Shown here: positions 53,051-63,492 of the stretch, one piece after another | How positions within the stretch are numbered: the stretch's first letter is position 1 | Layout: the number at the start of each line of letters is the position of its first letter | Source of the DNA: Algoriphagus aquimarinus | GTDB lineage: Bacteria > Bacteroidota > Bacteroidia > Cytophagales > Cyclobacteriaceae | Direction: 5' to 3' | Length of the DNA stretch: 64,000 bases | NCBI RefSeq assembly: GCF_007997215.1 | Contig: NZ_VORW01000005.1 | Coordinates: 1-64,000, forward strand | Notes under the pieces: model-generated | Seen by the model: the letters and a program-made list of their open reading frames with translations, nothing else | What the model was told of the DNA's origin: nothing | The model's database searches: none | Translations under genes and position numbers: made by a program

Positions 53051-54385
53051 ATGAAACTTTGGCAAAAAGAAACAGGAAGCAAAAAGGAAGTTGAATCCTT
53101 TACCATCGGTCGCGATCCTGAATTTGATATACTTTTGGCACCTTTCGATGTGCTTGGATCTATGGCTCATGCGCAGATGCTATCCACTATTGGCTTGCTG
53201 ACTATAGAAGAAAATGCAATCCTACAACGTGGTCTCAAGGATATTTACTTAGAAATAGAAAAAGGAGAATTTGAAATAGCTCCAGGTGTGGAAGATGTAC
53301 ATTCTCAGGTTGAGTTTTTGTTAACTGAACGATTTGGTGATGTAGGTAAGAAGCTTCATAGCGGCAGAAGCAGAAATGATCAGGTTTTGGTTGACTTGAA
53401 ACTCTATTATAGAGCTGCGATTCATGAATTGGTGGAAGAAAGCTCCGCGCTTTTTGAACAATTGATAGAATTGGCTGAGAAACATAAAGCTGACTTGATG
53501 CCAGGTTATACGCATACACAGCTTGCTATGCCTTCCTCTTTTGGTCTTTGGTTCAGTTCTTTTGCCGAAGGCTTAAGTGAAGATCTTGGTATGTTGAAGG
53601 CTGCTTTTGACTTGGCTAATAAGAATCCTCTGGGTTCTGCAGCGGGCTATGGTTCTAGTTTTCCATTAAATAGAACTATGACTACAGATCTACTGGGTTT
53701 TGCAGATCTACATCACAATGTGCTGAATGCTCAAAATAGTCGAGGGAAAACAGAGCGTACCTTATCATTTGCGATGGCAGGAATGGCAGGAACTTTAAAT
53801 CGTCTGGCTTCCGATGTGTGTATTTTTATGAATCAACACTTTGCATTCATTGGATTCCCAGATGATCTGACCACAGGTAGTAGTATCATGCCTCACAAGA
53901 AAAATCCAGATGTGTTTGAATTAATAAGAGCGAAAACAAATCAGATTCAGTCGGTACCAAATTCTGTCTCAATGATTTTGACAAATACTACTACTGGCTA
54001 CCATAGAGATCTACAATTACTTAAAGAGGAAATTTTCCCTGCTTTGGAAAGTCTAAAATCTTGTCTAAGTATGAGTGCTTTTATGCTCAAGTCTATCAAG
54101 GTCAAAGAGAATATTTTGTCAGATCCATTTTACAAGCATGTATTCTCAGTAGAGGTAGTTAACGACTTGGTCTTGAAAGGAACACCTTTCAGGGATGCGT
54201 ACAAGCAAGTGGGGATGGATATTGAATCGGGCAATTTTGTACCTGATCAAAGCAAGCTAAATCACACCCATGAAGGAAGTATTGGGAACTTAAATCTTAA
54301 GGAAATTCAGAATAAAATGAAGAAATCTATCCAACTATTTAATTTTAAAGACGTAGAGCATTCCATAGAAGATCTTTTAAAATAA
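53051..54385 (+). CDS. argH: Argininosuccinate lyase
   Basis: This lyase of 444 residues splits argininosuccinate into arginine and fumarate. The fumarase-superfamily signature GSSIMPHKKNPD is at 276-287, HSGRSRND at 103-110 and TQLAMPSS near 156-163. It is the last gene of the cluster; a 108-bp gap with no clear terminator separates it from the SulP gene. Confidence 0.94.
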   Translation: MKLWQKETGSKKEVESFTIGRDPEFDILLAPFDVLGSMAHAQMLSTIGLLTIEENAILQRGLKDIYLEIEKGEFEIAPGVEDVHSQVEFLLTERFGDVGKKLHSGRSRNDQVLVDLKLYYRAAIHELVEESSALFEQLIELAEKHKADLMPGYTHTQLAMPSSFGLWFSSFAEGLSEDLGMLKAAFDLANKNPLGSAAGYGSSFPLNRTMTTDLLGFADLHHNVLNAQNSRGKTERTLSFAMAGMAGTLNRLASDVCIFMNQHFAFIGFPDDLTTGSSIMPHKKNPDVFELIRAKTNQIQSVPNSVSMILTNTTTGYHRDLQLLKEEIFPALESLKSCLSMSAFMLKSIKVKENILSDPFYKHVFSVEVVNDLVLKGTPFRDAYKQVGMDIESGNFVPDQSKLNHTHEGSIGNLNLKEIQNKMKKSIQLFNFKDVEHSIEDLLK

Positions 54386-54444
54386 GACCAGACGTAGGTT
54401 TTATGCATTTAATTTGAATCATACCATACAAAAATTTATTTTTA

Positions 54445-54456
54445 CTTGATATCAAG
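54445..54456. promoter_or_regulatory. 12-bp perfect palindrome upstream of the SulP gene
   Basis: CTTGATATCAAG lies 37 bp before the SulP start codon. Its size suits a dimeric regulator's site, but no family can be named and chance occurrence is possible. Confidence 0.3.
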
Positions 54457-54493
54457 AAGAAAATTTCATTTTTAATCCTAACCCATCACCAGA

Positions 54494-56035
54494 ATGAATA
54501 CCCTTTTTGGAAGTAATTTAAAGTATGATTTAAAGGCCAGTTTAGTGGTTTTTCTGGTTGCATTGCCTCTTTGCTTAGGAATTGCTATAGCAAGTGGAGC
54601 ACCGCCAATGTCCGGCCTAATTGCAGGAATTGTTGGGGGAATAGTGGTGGGAGCTTTATCTGGATCCCATGTAAGTGTAAGTGGACCTGCGGCAGGATTG
54701 ACTGTAATCGTACTTGATTCAATTAGCAGCATGGGCACATTTCCACTTTTTCTAGCTACGCTGGTAATTGCAGGCCTGTTTCAGCTCGCATTGGGAATTT
54801 CGAAAGCTGGTGTGATTGGTTATTACTTTCCTCATGCTGTCATAAAAGGAATGCTAACGGCTATAGGTCTGATTTTAATTCTGAAACAAATCCCACACGC
54901 ACTTGGATACGATGTGGATTTGATGGGTGATGAAGCGTTTTTGCAGACTGATAATCACAATACCTTTTCTGAAATTTGGTATGCTATCCAATATTCTAGT
55001 ATAGGTGCTATTCCTATTGTACTTGTAGCAATGGGTATTTTGATACTTTTTGAAAGACCAAAAATCAAAAATCATAAAATATTTGGAGTCGTTCCAGGCG
55101 CTCTATGGGCAGTATTATCTGGGATTCTTATCAATCTTCTATATGGTATCTGGAAACCAGAATGGCAACTTGGAGGTGACCATCTAGTTAATATTCCTGT
55201 CTTGGATAATTTGAGCCAAATAGGTGATTTGCTGACGTTTCCGGATTTTTCCATGATTGGAGAAAGTAACTTCTGGATCGTTGCTGCCACGATTGCTATC
55301 ATTGGTAGTTTAGAAACCTTACTAAGTATTGATGCTGCAGATAAACTAGACCCTCAAAAAAGAACTACTCCTCCCAGCAAAGAACTTGTGGCTCAAGGAA
55401 TAGGTAATTCTATTTCAGGTTTAATCGGAGGCTTACCTATTACTGCGGTCATTGTTAGAAGTTCGGCTAATGTCGCTTCAGGAGCTAAGACCAAAATGTC
55501 TGCTGTCCTTCATGGAGTACTTTTGATGATTTTGGTATTGAGTATTCCAAGTATCCTTAATTTGATACCACTCAGTTGTCTTGCAGCAGTACTCTTTTTA
55601 GTAGGATACAAACTTGCAAAGCCATCTATTTTCAAAAGTATTTACAAAAATGGTTGGGACCAATTTATTCCTTTTATAGTCACTGTAGTTGCTATCCTGT
55701 TTACTGATCTTTTGGTAGGGATAGGTATTGGAATGGTTTTCGGATTATTCTTTGTGGTGAAAACAAATTTCGTTCGTTCTGTAACTTTGACAGAAATGAA
55801 TGGAAACTATCTTTTGAAGCTACAAAAGGATGTTTCTTTCCTAAATAAAGCACTTTTGATGAAAAATATAGCTCAAATCCCTTCCGGCAGCAAGGTGATC
55901 ATCAATGCTCAAAAAGCTCAATTTATTGATCATGACATTCAGGAAGTGTTAAATGACTTTATAGCCTCCTGTCCCGATAAAAATATTAGTATAACAGTAG
56001 AAGGATTTAAGTATAAAATTCACGAAAACATATGA
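54494..56035 (+). CDS. SulP-family anion transporter
   Basis: This is an anion transporter of 513 residues with about ten to twelve membrane segments and a short C-terminal STAS-like region (about 430-510). ALPLCLGIAIASGAPPMSGLIAG near 20-42 and SVSGPAAGLTVIV near 59-71 are SulP motifs. The pairing with a carbonic anhydrase gene (4-bp overlap) suggests bicarbonate uptake rather than sulfate; this is context inference. Confidence 0.9.
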   Translation: MNTLFGSNLKYDLKASLVVFLVALPLCLGIAIASGAPPMSGLIAGIVGGIVVGALSGSHVSVSGPAAGLTVIVLDSISSMGTFPLFLATLVIAGLFQLALGISKAGVIGYYFPHAVIKGMLTAIGLILILKQIPHALGYDVDLMGDEAFLQTDNHNTFSEIWYAIQYSSIGAIPIVLVAMGILILFERPKIKNHKIFGVVPGALWAVLSGILINLLYGIWKPEWQLGGDHLVNIPVLDNLSQIGDLLTFPDFSMIGESNFWIVAATIAIIGSLETLLSIDAADKLDPQKRTTPPSKELVAQGIGNSISGLIGGLPITAVIVRSSANVASGAKTKMSAVLHGVLLMILVLSIPSILNLIPLSCLAAVLFLVGYKLAKPSIFKSIYKNGWDQFIPFIVTVVAILFTDLLVGIGIGMVFGLFFVVKTNFVRSVTLTEMNGNYLLKLQKDVSFLNKALLMKNIAQIPSGSKVIINAQKAQFIDHDIQEVLNDFIASCPDKNISITVEGFKYKIHENI

Positions 56036-56679
56036 GCCCCTACGAGAAATTATTGATTCAGAACAAGTCCTGGTCAGCTGATCAAAAGCAGACCGATGAG
56101 CATTTTTTTGAAAGACTAGCACAGCAGCAAAGCCCTAAATTCCTATGGATTGGTTGCTCTGATAGTAGAGTTCCAGCAAATCAAATCACGGGAACGGATC
56201 CTGGAGAAATTTTCGTGCATCGCAACATCGCGAATATGGTGGTACATACAGATCTCAATTTGCTCAGTGTATTAGAATATGCGGTAGCAGTGTTGAAAGT
56301 AGAGCATATCATCGTATGCGGCCACTATGGCTGCGGAGGTATAGAAGCTGCTCTAGGCAATAAAAGCTTTGGACTAATCAACAAATGGCTTCTAAACATC
56401 AAGGAAGTCTATAAAGTCTATCAAAAAGAGATAGATGCAATTGAAAATCATGAAGATAAAGTGAATGCGCTAGTAGAATTCAATGTAATCGAGCAATGCC
56501 AAGATCTAATTAAAACGTCAATTATTCAGAAAGCTTGGAGGGATAGATCTGCTCCGAAAGTTCATGGATGGGCTTATGGAATAAAAGATGGTTTGGTGAA
56601 AGAATTGCTAAATATTGAACCTGATTTTCAGAACATTAATCCTATTTTCAGATTCGATCTGGAAGAATTAGATAAATAA
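56032..56679 (+). CDS. can: Beta-class carbonic anhydrase
   Basis: This carbonic anhydrase of 215 residues interconverts CO2 and bicarbonate. Zinc ligands are Cys42 in GCSDSRVP, His98 and Cys101 in CGHYGCGG, with Asp44 and Arg46 as the catalytic dyad. Its start overlaps the SulP stop by 4 bp (ATGA), and it ends in a strong terminator. Together they could supply bicarbonate for carbamoyl phosphate and fatty-acid synthesis. Confidence 0.94.
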   Translation: MSPYEKLLIQNKSWSADQKQTDEHFFERLAQQQSPKFLWIGCSDSRVPANQITGTDPGEIFVHRNIANMVVHTDLNLLSVLEYAVAVLKVEHIIVCGHYGCGGIEAALGNKSFGLINKWLLNIKEVYKVYQKEIDAIENHEDKVNALVEFNVIEQCQDLIKTSIIQKAWRDRSAPKVHGWAYGIKDGLVKELLNIEPDFQNINPIFRFDLEELDK

Positions 56680-56693
56680 TTTCAAAGTTTTTT

Positions 56694-56736
56694 GGTCAGC
56701 GAGTGAAAAAATATTTTGATTTTCCACTCGCTGACC
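56694..56736 (+). terminator. Terminator after the carbonic anhydrase gene
   Basis: GGTCAGCGAGTG at 56694-56705 pairs exactly with CACTCGCTGACC at 56725-56736, followed by CTTTATTT. Confidence 0.85.
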
Positions 56737-56773
56737 CTTTATTTGCATCATCCTTTCACTTTTAAGTGCTCGG

Positions 56774-56882
56774 ATTTATATAGAAGAGGCGAGAGACAGG
56801 CTCATAGACCCTCTGGCAACCTGGAAAGTCCAAGGTGCCAATTCCTGCCAAATGAGATAATCTTATTTGGAACTATAAGTTC
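56774..56882 (+). ncRNA. SAM-I (S-box) riboswitch
   Basis: The aptamer is clear. The consensus blocks CTCTGGCAACC (811-821 of the 56 kb) and AAGGTGCCAATTCCTGCC (56832-56849) are present. P1 pairs TATAG (56779-56783) with CTATA (56873-56877), P3 is ACCTGG/CCAAGGT (56819-56836) with one bulged A, and P4 is CCAAAT/ATTTGG (56848-56870). It senses S-adenosylmethionine and lies upstream of metY-metX. The downstream 56978-57010 hairpin is a likely expression platform. Confidence 0.93.
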
Positions 56883-56968
56883 AATGTAAAATGCACTCAG
56901 GATACTACTCACAACTCTCTCTTTCAACATCATTCTTGGTAAAGCATCATGCTTTATTTTCCTGTTGA

Positions 56969-58354
<1,386 letters not shown>

Positions 58355-58395
58355 CACAACAAATGAATCTTAAAAGTAAGTACGCTTTGATTACC

Positions 58396-59418
58396 ATGAC
58401 CCAGGAAATATTTCATTCTAATTTGCCTTTACAGCTGGAATCAGGAGAATTTCTTCCTGAATTTGATCTTGGCTATACCACATATGGTCAGCTCAATTCC
58501 GATAAATCCAATGTAATCTGGGTTATTCATGCGCTTACCGGCGATTCTAATGCATCTGAATGGTGGAATGGTCTGATCGGAGAAGACAAGTTCTTTGATC
58601 CTGCAGATCATTTCATCATCTGTGCAAATCTTTTGGGCTCTTGCTATGGCTCTACACAGCCTTTTAGTACCAATCTCAAGACTGGTAAGCCATATTATTA
58701 CGATTTCCCTCAGATGACCACAAGAGACCTCGCTGAGGGATTGGAACGCTTGAGGATTCATTTGAAAATAGAATCAATTCATAGCCTCATAGGAGGATCT
58801 TTGGGAGGACAAGTAGGATTAGAATGGGCGTATGTCTTAGGCAATAAGCTTAAGAATGCAATTATTTTAGCATCCACTCCTAAGACCAGACCCTGGGTGA
58901 TCGGCTTCAATGAAACCCAACGTATGGCGATAGAGTCGGATTGCACCTGGGGAGAATGTCATGAAGCCGCTGGTCAAAAAGGGTTGGAAACTGCTCGGGC
59001 AATAGCTATGCTTACGTACAGACATCCACTTGACTTGGCTACTAAACAAGCTGACTCAGAGAATAAATTAGATGATTACCGTGCAGCATCTTATCTCCGA
59101 TATCAGGGGCAGAAGCTAGCCAAACGATTTAATGCACTATCCTATTGGACACTGAGTAAAACGATGGATTCCCATGATTTGGGAAGAAATCGCGGTGGTT
59201 TAGATGAAGCTTTAGGGAAAATTGAAGCAAATGTATTGGCAATTGGAGTTAATTCTGATTTGCTGTTTCTTCCTGAGGAATCTCAGTATATAAGCCAAAA
59301 AGTGAAAAAAGGCACTTACAAAGAAATCACTTCAACTGCCGGACATGATGCATTTCTGATTGAATTTGAGCAGCTTTCCTATATTCTGAAGTCGTTTTAT
59401 CTTCAAAACAAAAGCTAA
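58396..59418 (+). CDS. metX: Homoserine O-acetyltransferase
   Basis: This is an alpha/beta-hydrolase-fold acyltransferase of 340 residues from the ATG at 58396. The nucleophile is Ser135 in GGSLGGQ; the His is in STAGHDAFLIE near the end. NLLGSCYGSTQP (79-90) is typical of MetX, though these stretches do not by themselves separate acetyl- from succinyl-transferases. It makes the substrate for metY, 41 bp upstream in the same riboswitch operon. Confidence 0.92.
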   Translation: MTQEIFHSNLPLQLESGEFLPEFDLGYTTYGQLNSDKSNVIWVIHALTGDSNASEWWNGLIGEDKFFDPADHFIICANLLGSCYGSTQPFSTNLKTGKPYYYDFPQMTTRDLAEGLERLRIHLKIESIHSLIGGSLGGQVGLEWAYVLGNKLKNAIILASTPKTRPWVIGFNETQRMAIESDCTWGECHEAAGQKGLETARAIAMLTYRHPLDLATKQADSENKLDDYRAASYLRYQGQKLAKRFNALSYWTLSKTMDSHDLGRNRGGLDEALGKIEANVLAIGVNSDLLFLPEESQYISQKVKKGTYKEITSTAGHDAFLIEFEQLSYILKSFYLQNKS

Positions 59419-59444
59419 CAGAGAAATAAATAAATTGGTAAAAT

Positions 59445-59472
59445 AAATAAGGCATTTATCACTGCCTTATTT
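59445..59472. terminator. Bidirectional terminator between metX and DUF2147 gene
   Basis: AAATAAGGC...GCCTTATTT with a 10-nt loop and T-run. Its 3' arm overlaps the last codons of the convergent DUF2147 gene. Confidence 0.75.
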
Positions 59473-59910
59473 TTTTACTCTATTCCATTCTACTGTTCGA
59501 CTCACCCATGAGTCTCCTAGGTACCCTTTGATCTCCAAAATATCTTTCTTTTTCAGTTGTAAATCACAGGCATATGTTACGCCAGATTTAGGATCATATA
59601 TTTTTCCATCAGACCAAATCCCATCTTTAAATTTTAATCCTTCCAAAATGGTAAGCCCCATCAAGGGTCGATTTCTTAAACTTGTATCAGAATTCACGGT
59701 ATCTGTGAATGCTTCAAGATCACCATCTTCATGTTTGATCCAGATCAGTTTGCCAATCACTTCATCATTATTTTCCATGATCTCAATCTGAGCTGTTTTT
59801 TCAGTATTGAACCAAACGCCCACTATCTTTGACTTAGACTGTGCCTGTACATTTTCTGCTCCTAATAGTAAGAAGAAGATACTTATTAAAGTATACTGAT
59901 ATATTTTCAT
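59467..59910 (-). CDS. DUF2147 secreted protein
   Basis: This is a 147-residue protein with signal peptide (about 1-23, ending AENVQAQ). KIVGVWFNTEKTAQIEIMENNDEVIGKLIWI is the DUF2147 pattern, followed by beta strands ending SWVSRTVEWNRV. DUF2147 proteins are periplasmic or extracellular beta-barrel-like with unknown role. Confidence 0.85.
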   Translation of the reverse strand: MKIYQYTLISIFFLLLGAENVQAQSKSKIVGVWFNTEKTAQIEIMENNDEVIGKLIWIKHEDGDLEAFTDTVNSDTSLRNRPLMGLTILEGLKFKDGIWSDGKIYDPKSGVTYACDLQLKKKDILEIKGYLGDSWVSRTVEWNRVKK

Positions 59911-60642
59911 AAAAAATTAATTTAAAGTACTTAGAATATGGCTAATTATGATTCTAAATGATTAGACCCTAAAACCATACCCAATAAGAATTGTTTTTCC
60001 AATGTTTGAATAACCGGTGCTACAATCTATATACTAGATTAAAAAGTCAGTTGGATTTCGTAATGCTGAATATTCTTTGTTCCTAACTTACATTTTTTCA
60101 CAAATCTCCCCTTCTGTAGATTAAAAAAAACGCATAAAATCATCTTATCATACTGATTAACAGGACATTAAATTAATATTGAAAATCAAAAATCTTCATT
60201 CCCCTAAACTTTAAAAGACTTATTTCAGCATAATAAAATGAAACAAATACTTTGGATAAAAATCAGTTTTATCACCAAATAATCACCTATAATCAATAAG
60301 TGGATTAACAGATTGCCCAGACGCAATCGTAAATTCAAACTAATGAAAATCCAGTCGCTTTGGGGAATCTATTTCTCATTCATATGCCATTAAAGGTGAT
60401 TCAGGAATTATCAACAAACTTTTTCAGGTATGGTTTGACACTTAAATACACTAGGAATCACCAAAGTTAAAATTGCCAAACTCTGTCTTCTTCTTACCAT
60501 GAAAAATATCTCTCTTTAACTAGATCAAAGTGAAAAGTGTCAGTTTTTTCAAAATCTGAAGAAAAAGTCATTAAAATCCTTTATCAGGAATAGATTGGCA
60601 ATATCCTTGGGGAAAGTTACTTTTGAGCAGAAATCATAATCT
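59911..60642. other. Long AT-rich gap without a gene
   Basis: No gene is seen over 732 bp. Several very short ATG-led stretches with a hydrophobic start occur (for example from near 60238 and 60342), each stopping within about 16 codons; they may be remnants of a decayed envelope gene or chance. The ftsX promoter is at the right end. Confidence 0.5.
60595..60625 (+). promoter_or_regulatory. Bacteroidota-type promoter for the ftsX operon
   Basis: TTG at 60595-60597, a 20-bp spacer and TACTTTTG at 60618-60625 match the consensus exactly. It lies 17 bp before the ftsX ATG. Confidence 0.75.
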
Positions 60643-61533
60643 ATGGCCAACTATCCACGCAAGAAAAAGACACTAGGACACTTCAAATTTGGAAGTGTAC
60701 TCTTCAGCACTACCCTCTCACTTTTCATAGTAGGTCTTTTCGGAGTGATCTTGATTCAGGCTAAAACGCTTACAAGTATGATCCGGGAGAATATTGAGGT
60801 TCAGGTATTCTTAGAGAAAAACCTAGAGCAAAAAGACCTTGATGCTATTCACGATAACCTATCTCAGCGATCTTTTATCCTTCAAAAAGGTGACACGCTG
60901 AATCTTGCGTTTGTCTCAGACGAAGAAGCTGCAGCTACATTTATAGAAAGTACAGGAGAAGACTTCACACAATTCCTGGAGGACAATCCGCTACGGGACA
61001 GTTTCGTATTGACTATCGCTGAGGAATTCCAGACTTCAGAGCAGCTTGAAGCAATCGTAGCAGAAATCCAGGCTATTCCCGGAGTGTTTGAAGTTTCTTA
61101 CATGACCGATTTGGTAGATTCTATTAATAAGAACCTACTCAAAGTCAGTTTGGTGCTAGGAGGATTCATTTTAATTCTGATCATCACGGTAGTTATGCTG
61201 ATCAATAACACCATCAGATTAGCCTTATTTTCCCAGCGTTTTCTAATTCGCTCCATGCAATTAGTTGGCGCGACCAGAGGATTTATCAGAAAGCCTTTCC
61301 TTTCGAGAGCATTTCTATTTGGAATGATGGCAGGGGCATTTGCTTCAGTGATTCTTTTCGCCCTAGTGAAATATACTCAGGCAAATATTGAGGGATTTGC
61401 AATGCTTCAAAATCAACAATTACTCTTAGTGCTCTTTGGTTTATTAATCACTGTAGGTGGAATTCTTTCTGTCTTGAGTACCTTAAGAGCTGTGAATAAG
61501 TATTTAAACATGTCTTTGGACGAACTCTATTAA
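60643..61533 (+). CDS. ftsX: Cell division protein FtsX
   Basis: This is an ABC-type membrane protein of 296 residues. A membrane segment near 20-43 precedes a large extracytoplasmic domain, followed by three more near 168-190, 220-243 and 255-280. With FtsE it controls peptidoglycan hydrolases at the division site. RSMQLVGATRGFIRKPFL is the typical coupling region. ftsE is not in the window. Confidence 0.92.
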   Translation: MANYPRKKKTLGHFKFGSVLFSTTLSLFIVGLFGVILIQAKTLTSMIRENIEVQVFLEKNLEQKDLDAIHDNLSQRSFILQKGDTLNLAFVSDEEAAATFIESTGEDFTQFLEDNPLRDSFVLTIAEEFQTSEQLEAIVAEIQAIPGVFEVSYMTDLVDSINKNLLKVSLVLGGFILILIITVVMLINNTIRLALFSQRFLIRSMQLVGATRGFIRKPFLSRAFLFGMMAGAFASVILFALVKYTQANIEGFAMLQNQQLLLVLFGLLITVGGILSVLSTLRAVNKYLNMSLDELY

Positions 61534-61537
61534 TATA

Positions 61538-61750
61538 ATGAGCAAATCTTCTTTCCCTTTTTCCCGCAAAAATTACAAGCTGATGTTTATCGGCATCGGT
61601 CTGATCATCCTTGGATTTATCATTATAGGACTGGATAGCGAACCACACGGCAATGGCGTTTTAGGTTTGACTATTGGCCCAATCGTGACTTTGGCGGGTT
61701 TCATATTCGAGTTTTACGCGATTTTTGCCAAGTCTGAGGCAAATTCCTGA
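61538..61750 (+). CDS. DUF3098 membrane protein
   Basis: This is a 70-residue protein with two membrane segments (near 12-30 and 43-62) linked by a GLDSEPHGNGVLGL loop. It follows ftsX by 4 bp, a pairing I recall as typical of Bacteroidota. Function is unknown; the link to ftsX suggests an envelope or division role. Confidence 0.85.
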   Translation: MSKSSFPFSRKNYKLMFIGIGLIILGFIIIGLDSEPHGNGVLGLTIGPIVTLAGFIFEFYAIFAKSEANS

Positions 61751-61794
61751 TTTATTATATGGGCTAGTTTACTAGCCTCTTTATCCCCTATAAA

Positions 61795-62505
61795 ATGCAG
61801 CAAGAGCCTTACGGAGAAGTTTTTCTAATCAATAAACCTCTCGAATGGACATCTTTTGATGTAGTGAAAAAAGTCAGAAACGCGCTCCGCATAAAGAAAG
61901 TTGGGCATGCAGGTACACTTGATCCTTTAGCTACTGGCCTTCTCATCGTGTGTGCAGGTAAAATGACTAAGCAAATTGACTCGTTCATGGGTCAAGAAAA
62001 GGAATACACAGGAACTTTCGTAATTGGAGCTACCACAGATTCTTTTGACTTAGAGCAACCTGTAATTCAAGTAGCAGATCCATCTCATATTACTTTAGAA
62101 CAAGTAACAGCTGCAGTAGCTGAGCTTACCGGTGATATCTTGCAAATCCCTCCTATGCACTCTGCTATTAAAGTAGATGGCAAAAGGGTGTATGAATCTG
62201 CTCGTAAAGGTGTGGATGTAAAAATGGAACCTAGGCCTGTCACGGTCAGTGAATTCGAAATCACCAAGTTTGAAAATCCTGTCGTTGAGTTTAGAATAGT
62301 TTGTTCCAAAGGCACATATATACGTAGCTTGGCTAGAGATCTAGGAGAAAAACTTAATGTAGGCGCTTACATGAGTTCGCTTTGCAGAACAAGAATTGGT
62401 AATTTCAAAAACTCAGAAGCTCATGAACTTTTAGCTTTAGTAGAAGAAATCAAAGCAAGGACAAATGAAATCGAGCATGATGAAAAAGGTCGCACAGAGG
62501 GATGA
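61795..62505 (+). CDS. truB: tRNA pseudouridine(55) synthase
   Basis: This enzyme of 236 residues makes pseudouridine 55 in tRNA T-loops. GEVFLINKPLEWTSFDVV starts the protein, and the catalytic Asp43 is in GHAGTLDPLATG. CSKGTYIRSLARDLG near 167-181 is also conserved. The last 13 codons (ending GRTEG) coincide with an interspersed repeat copy (62467-62526), so its C-terminus is repeat-derived. Confidence 0.94.
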   Translation: MQQEPYGEVFLINKPLEWTSFDVVKKVRNALRIKKVGHAGTLDPLATGLLIVCAGKMTKQIDSFMGQEKEYTGTFVIGATTDSFDLEQPVIQVADPSHITLEQVTAAVAELTGDILQIPPMHSAIKVDGKRVYESARKGVDVKMEPRPVTVSEFEITKFENPVVEFRIVCSKGTYIRSLARDLGEKLNVGAYMSSLCRTRIGNFKNSEAHELLALVEEIKARTNEIEHDEKGRTEG

Positions 62506-62526
62506 TTATAATGCATGCGAGATTCC
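62467..62526 (+). repeat. Copy C of the roughly 60-bp interspersed element
   Basis: GAAATCGAGCAT at 62467 to GATTCC at 62526, with the same layout as copy B and extension into CCTTTAAAAG. It begins inside the truB coding end and finishes 31 bp before the ribF ATG. Confidence 0.65.
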
Positions 62527-62557
62527 ATATGGCCTTTAAAAGTCAAATTATTATCAT

Positions 62558-63481
62558 ATGAAAATCTATGAAGGCCTAAGTGATTTCCCCAAGCTCTCCA
62601 ACGCGGTAGTAACCAGCGGTACATTTGATGGAGTGCATCTTGGGCATCAGAAAATCCTTCAGCGAATCCGTGAAATAGCTCGCTCTATAAATGGCGAGAC
62701 GGTACTGATTACATTTTGGCCGCATCCACGGCTAGTGCTTTATCCAGACGAGCATAATCTTAGGCTCTTAAGTACATTTGAGGAAAAGGCTAAGCTCCTT
62801 CGTCAACTGGGCATTGATCACTTAGTTACAATTCCATTTACCAAAGAATTCTCCCAACTTTCTTCCAAGGAATTTATAGAAACCGTACTGGTCGATACTA
62901 TCCAAACCAAAAAGCTGGTAATAGGATATGATCATCGCTTTGGTAAAAATCGTGAAGGAAGTTTCGAATACCTCCAAGCCCATCATGAAGAATATGGATT
63001 TGATCTGGAGGAGATTTCTAGGCAAGACGTAGAAGATATTGGCGTATCGAGCACCAAAATCCGCCATGCTTTAGAAACCAGCGATATTGAAACCGCCATT
63101 AATTACTTGGGGAGACCTTATGAATTGAATGGCTTGGTAATCAAAGGGCAGCAGATCGGCAGATCAATAGGCTTCCCTACTGCCAATATCCATATACCAA
63201 ACGACTACAAACTTATCCCCAAAGACGGCGTTTACGCTGTAGAGGCTTTGGTGAATGGAGTTCTATATAAGGCCATGCTGAATATAGGGAATCGACCTAC
63301 GGTCAATGGCACTCAAAAGACTGTAGAAGCTAATTTATTTGATTTCCAAGGTGATTTGTATGACAAACAGATCACGATATACATCAAAGCTTTTCTTCGT
63401 GAGGAGAAAAAATTTGATGGATTAGAAGCGTTGAAACAACAACTATTTTTAGATCAGAAGAATGCCAAGAACTTCTTATAA
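62558..63481 (+). CDS. ribF: Bifunctional riboflavin kinase / FAD synthetase
   Basis: This enzyme of 307 residues makes FMN and FAD. The N-terminal FAD-synthetase half shows [15 protein letters not shown] at 19-33 and a ISSTKIR-like stretch near 166 ([10 protein letters not shown]). The C-terminal riboflavin-kinase half has [11 protein letters not shown] near 202-212. It follows truB by 52 bp in the ftsX operon direction. Confidence 0.94.
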   Translation: MKIYEGLSDFPKLSNAVVTSGTFDGVHLGHQKILQRIREIARSINGETVLITFWPHPRLVLYPDEHNLRLLSTFEEKAKLLRQLGIDHLVTIPFTKEFSQLSSKEFIETVLVDTIQTKKLVIGYDHRFGKNREGSFEYLQAHHEEYGFDLEEISRQDVEDIGVSSTKIRHALETSDIETAINYLGRPYELNGLVIKGQQIGRSIGFPTANIHIPNDYKLIPKDGVYAVEALVNGVLYKAMLNIGNRPTVNGTQKTVEANLFDFQGDLYDKQITIYIKAFLREEKKFDGLEALKQQLFLDQKNAKNFL

Positions 63482-63492
63482 ACCCAAAATAT

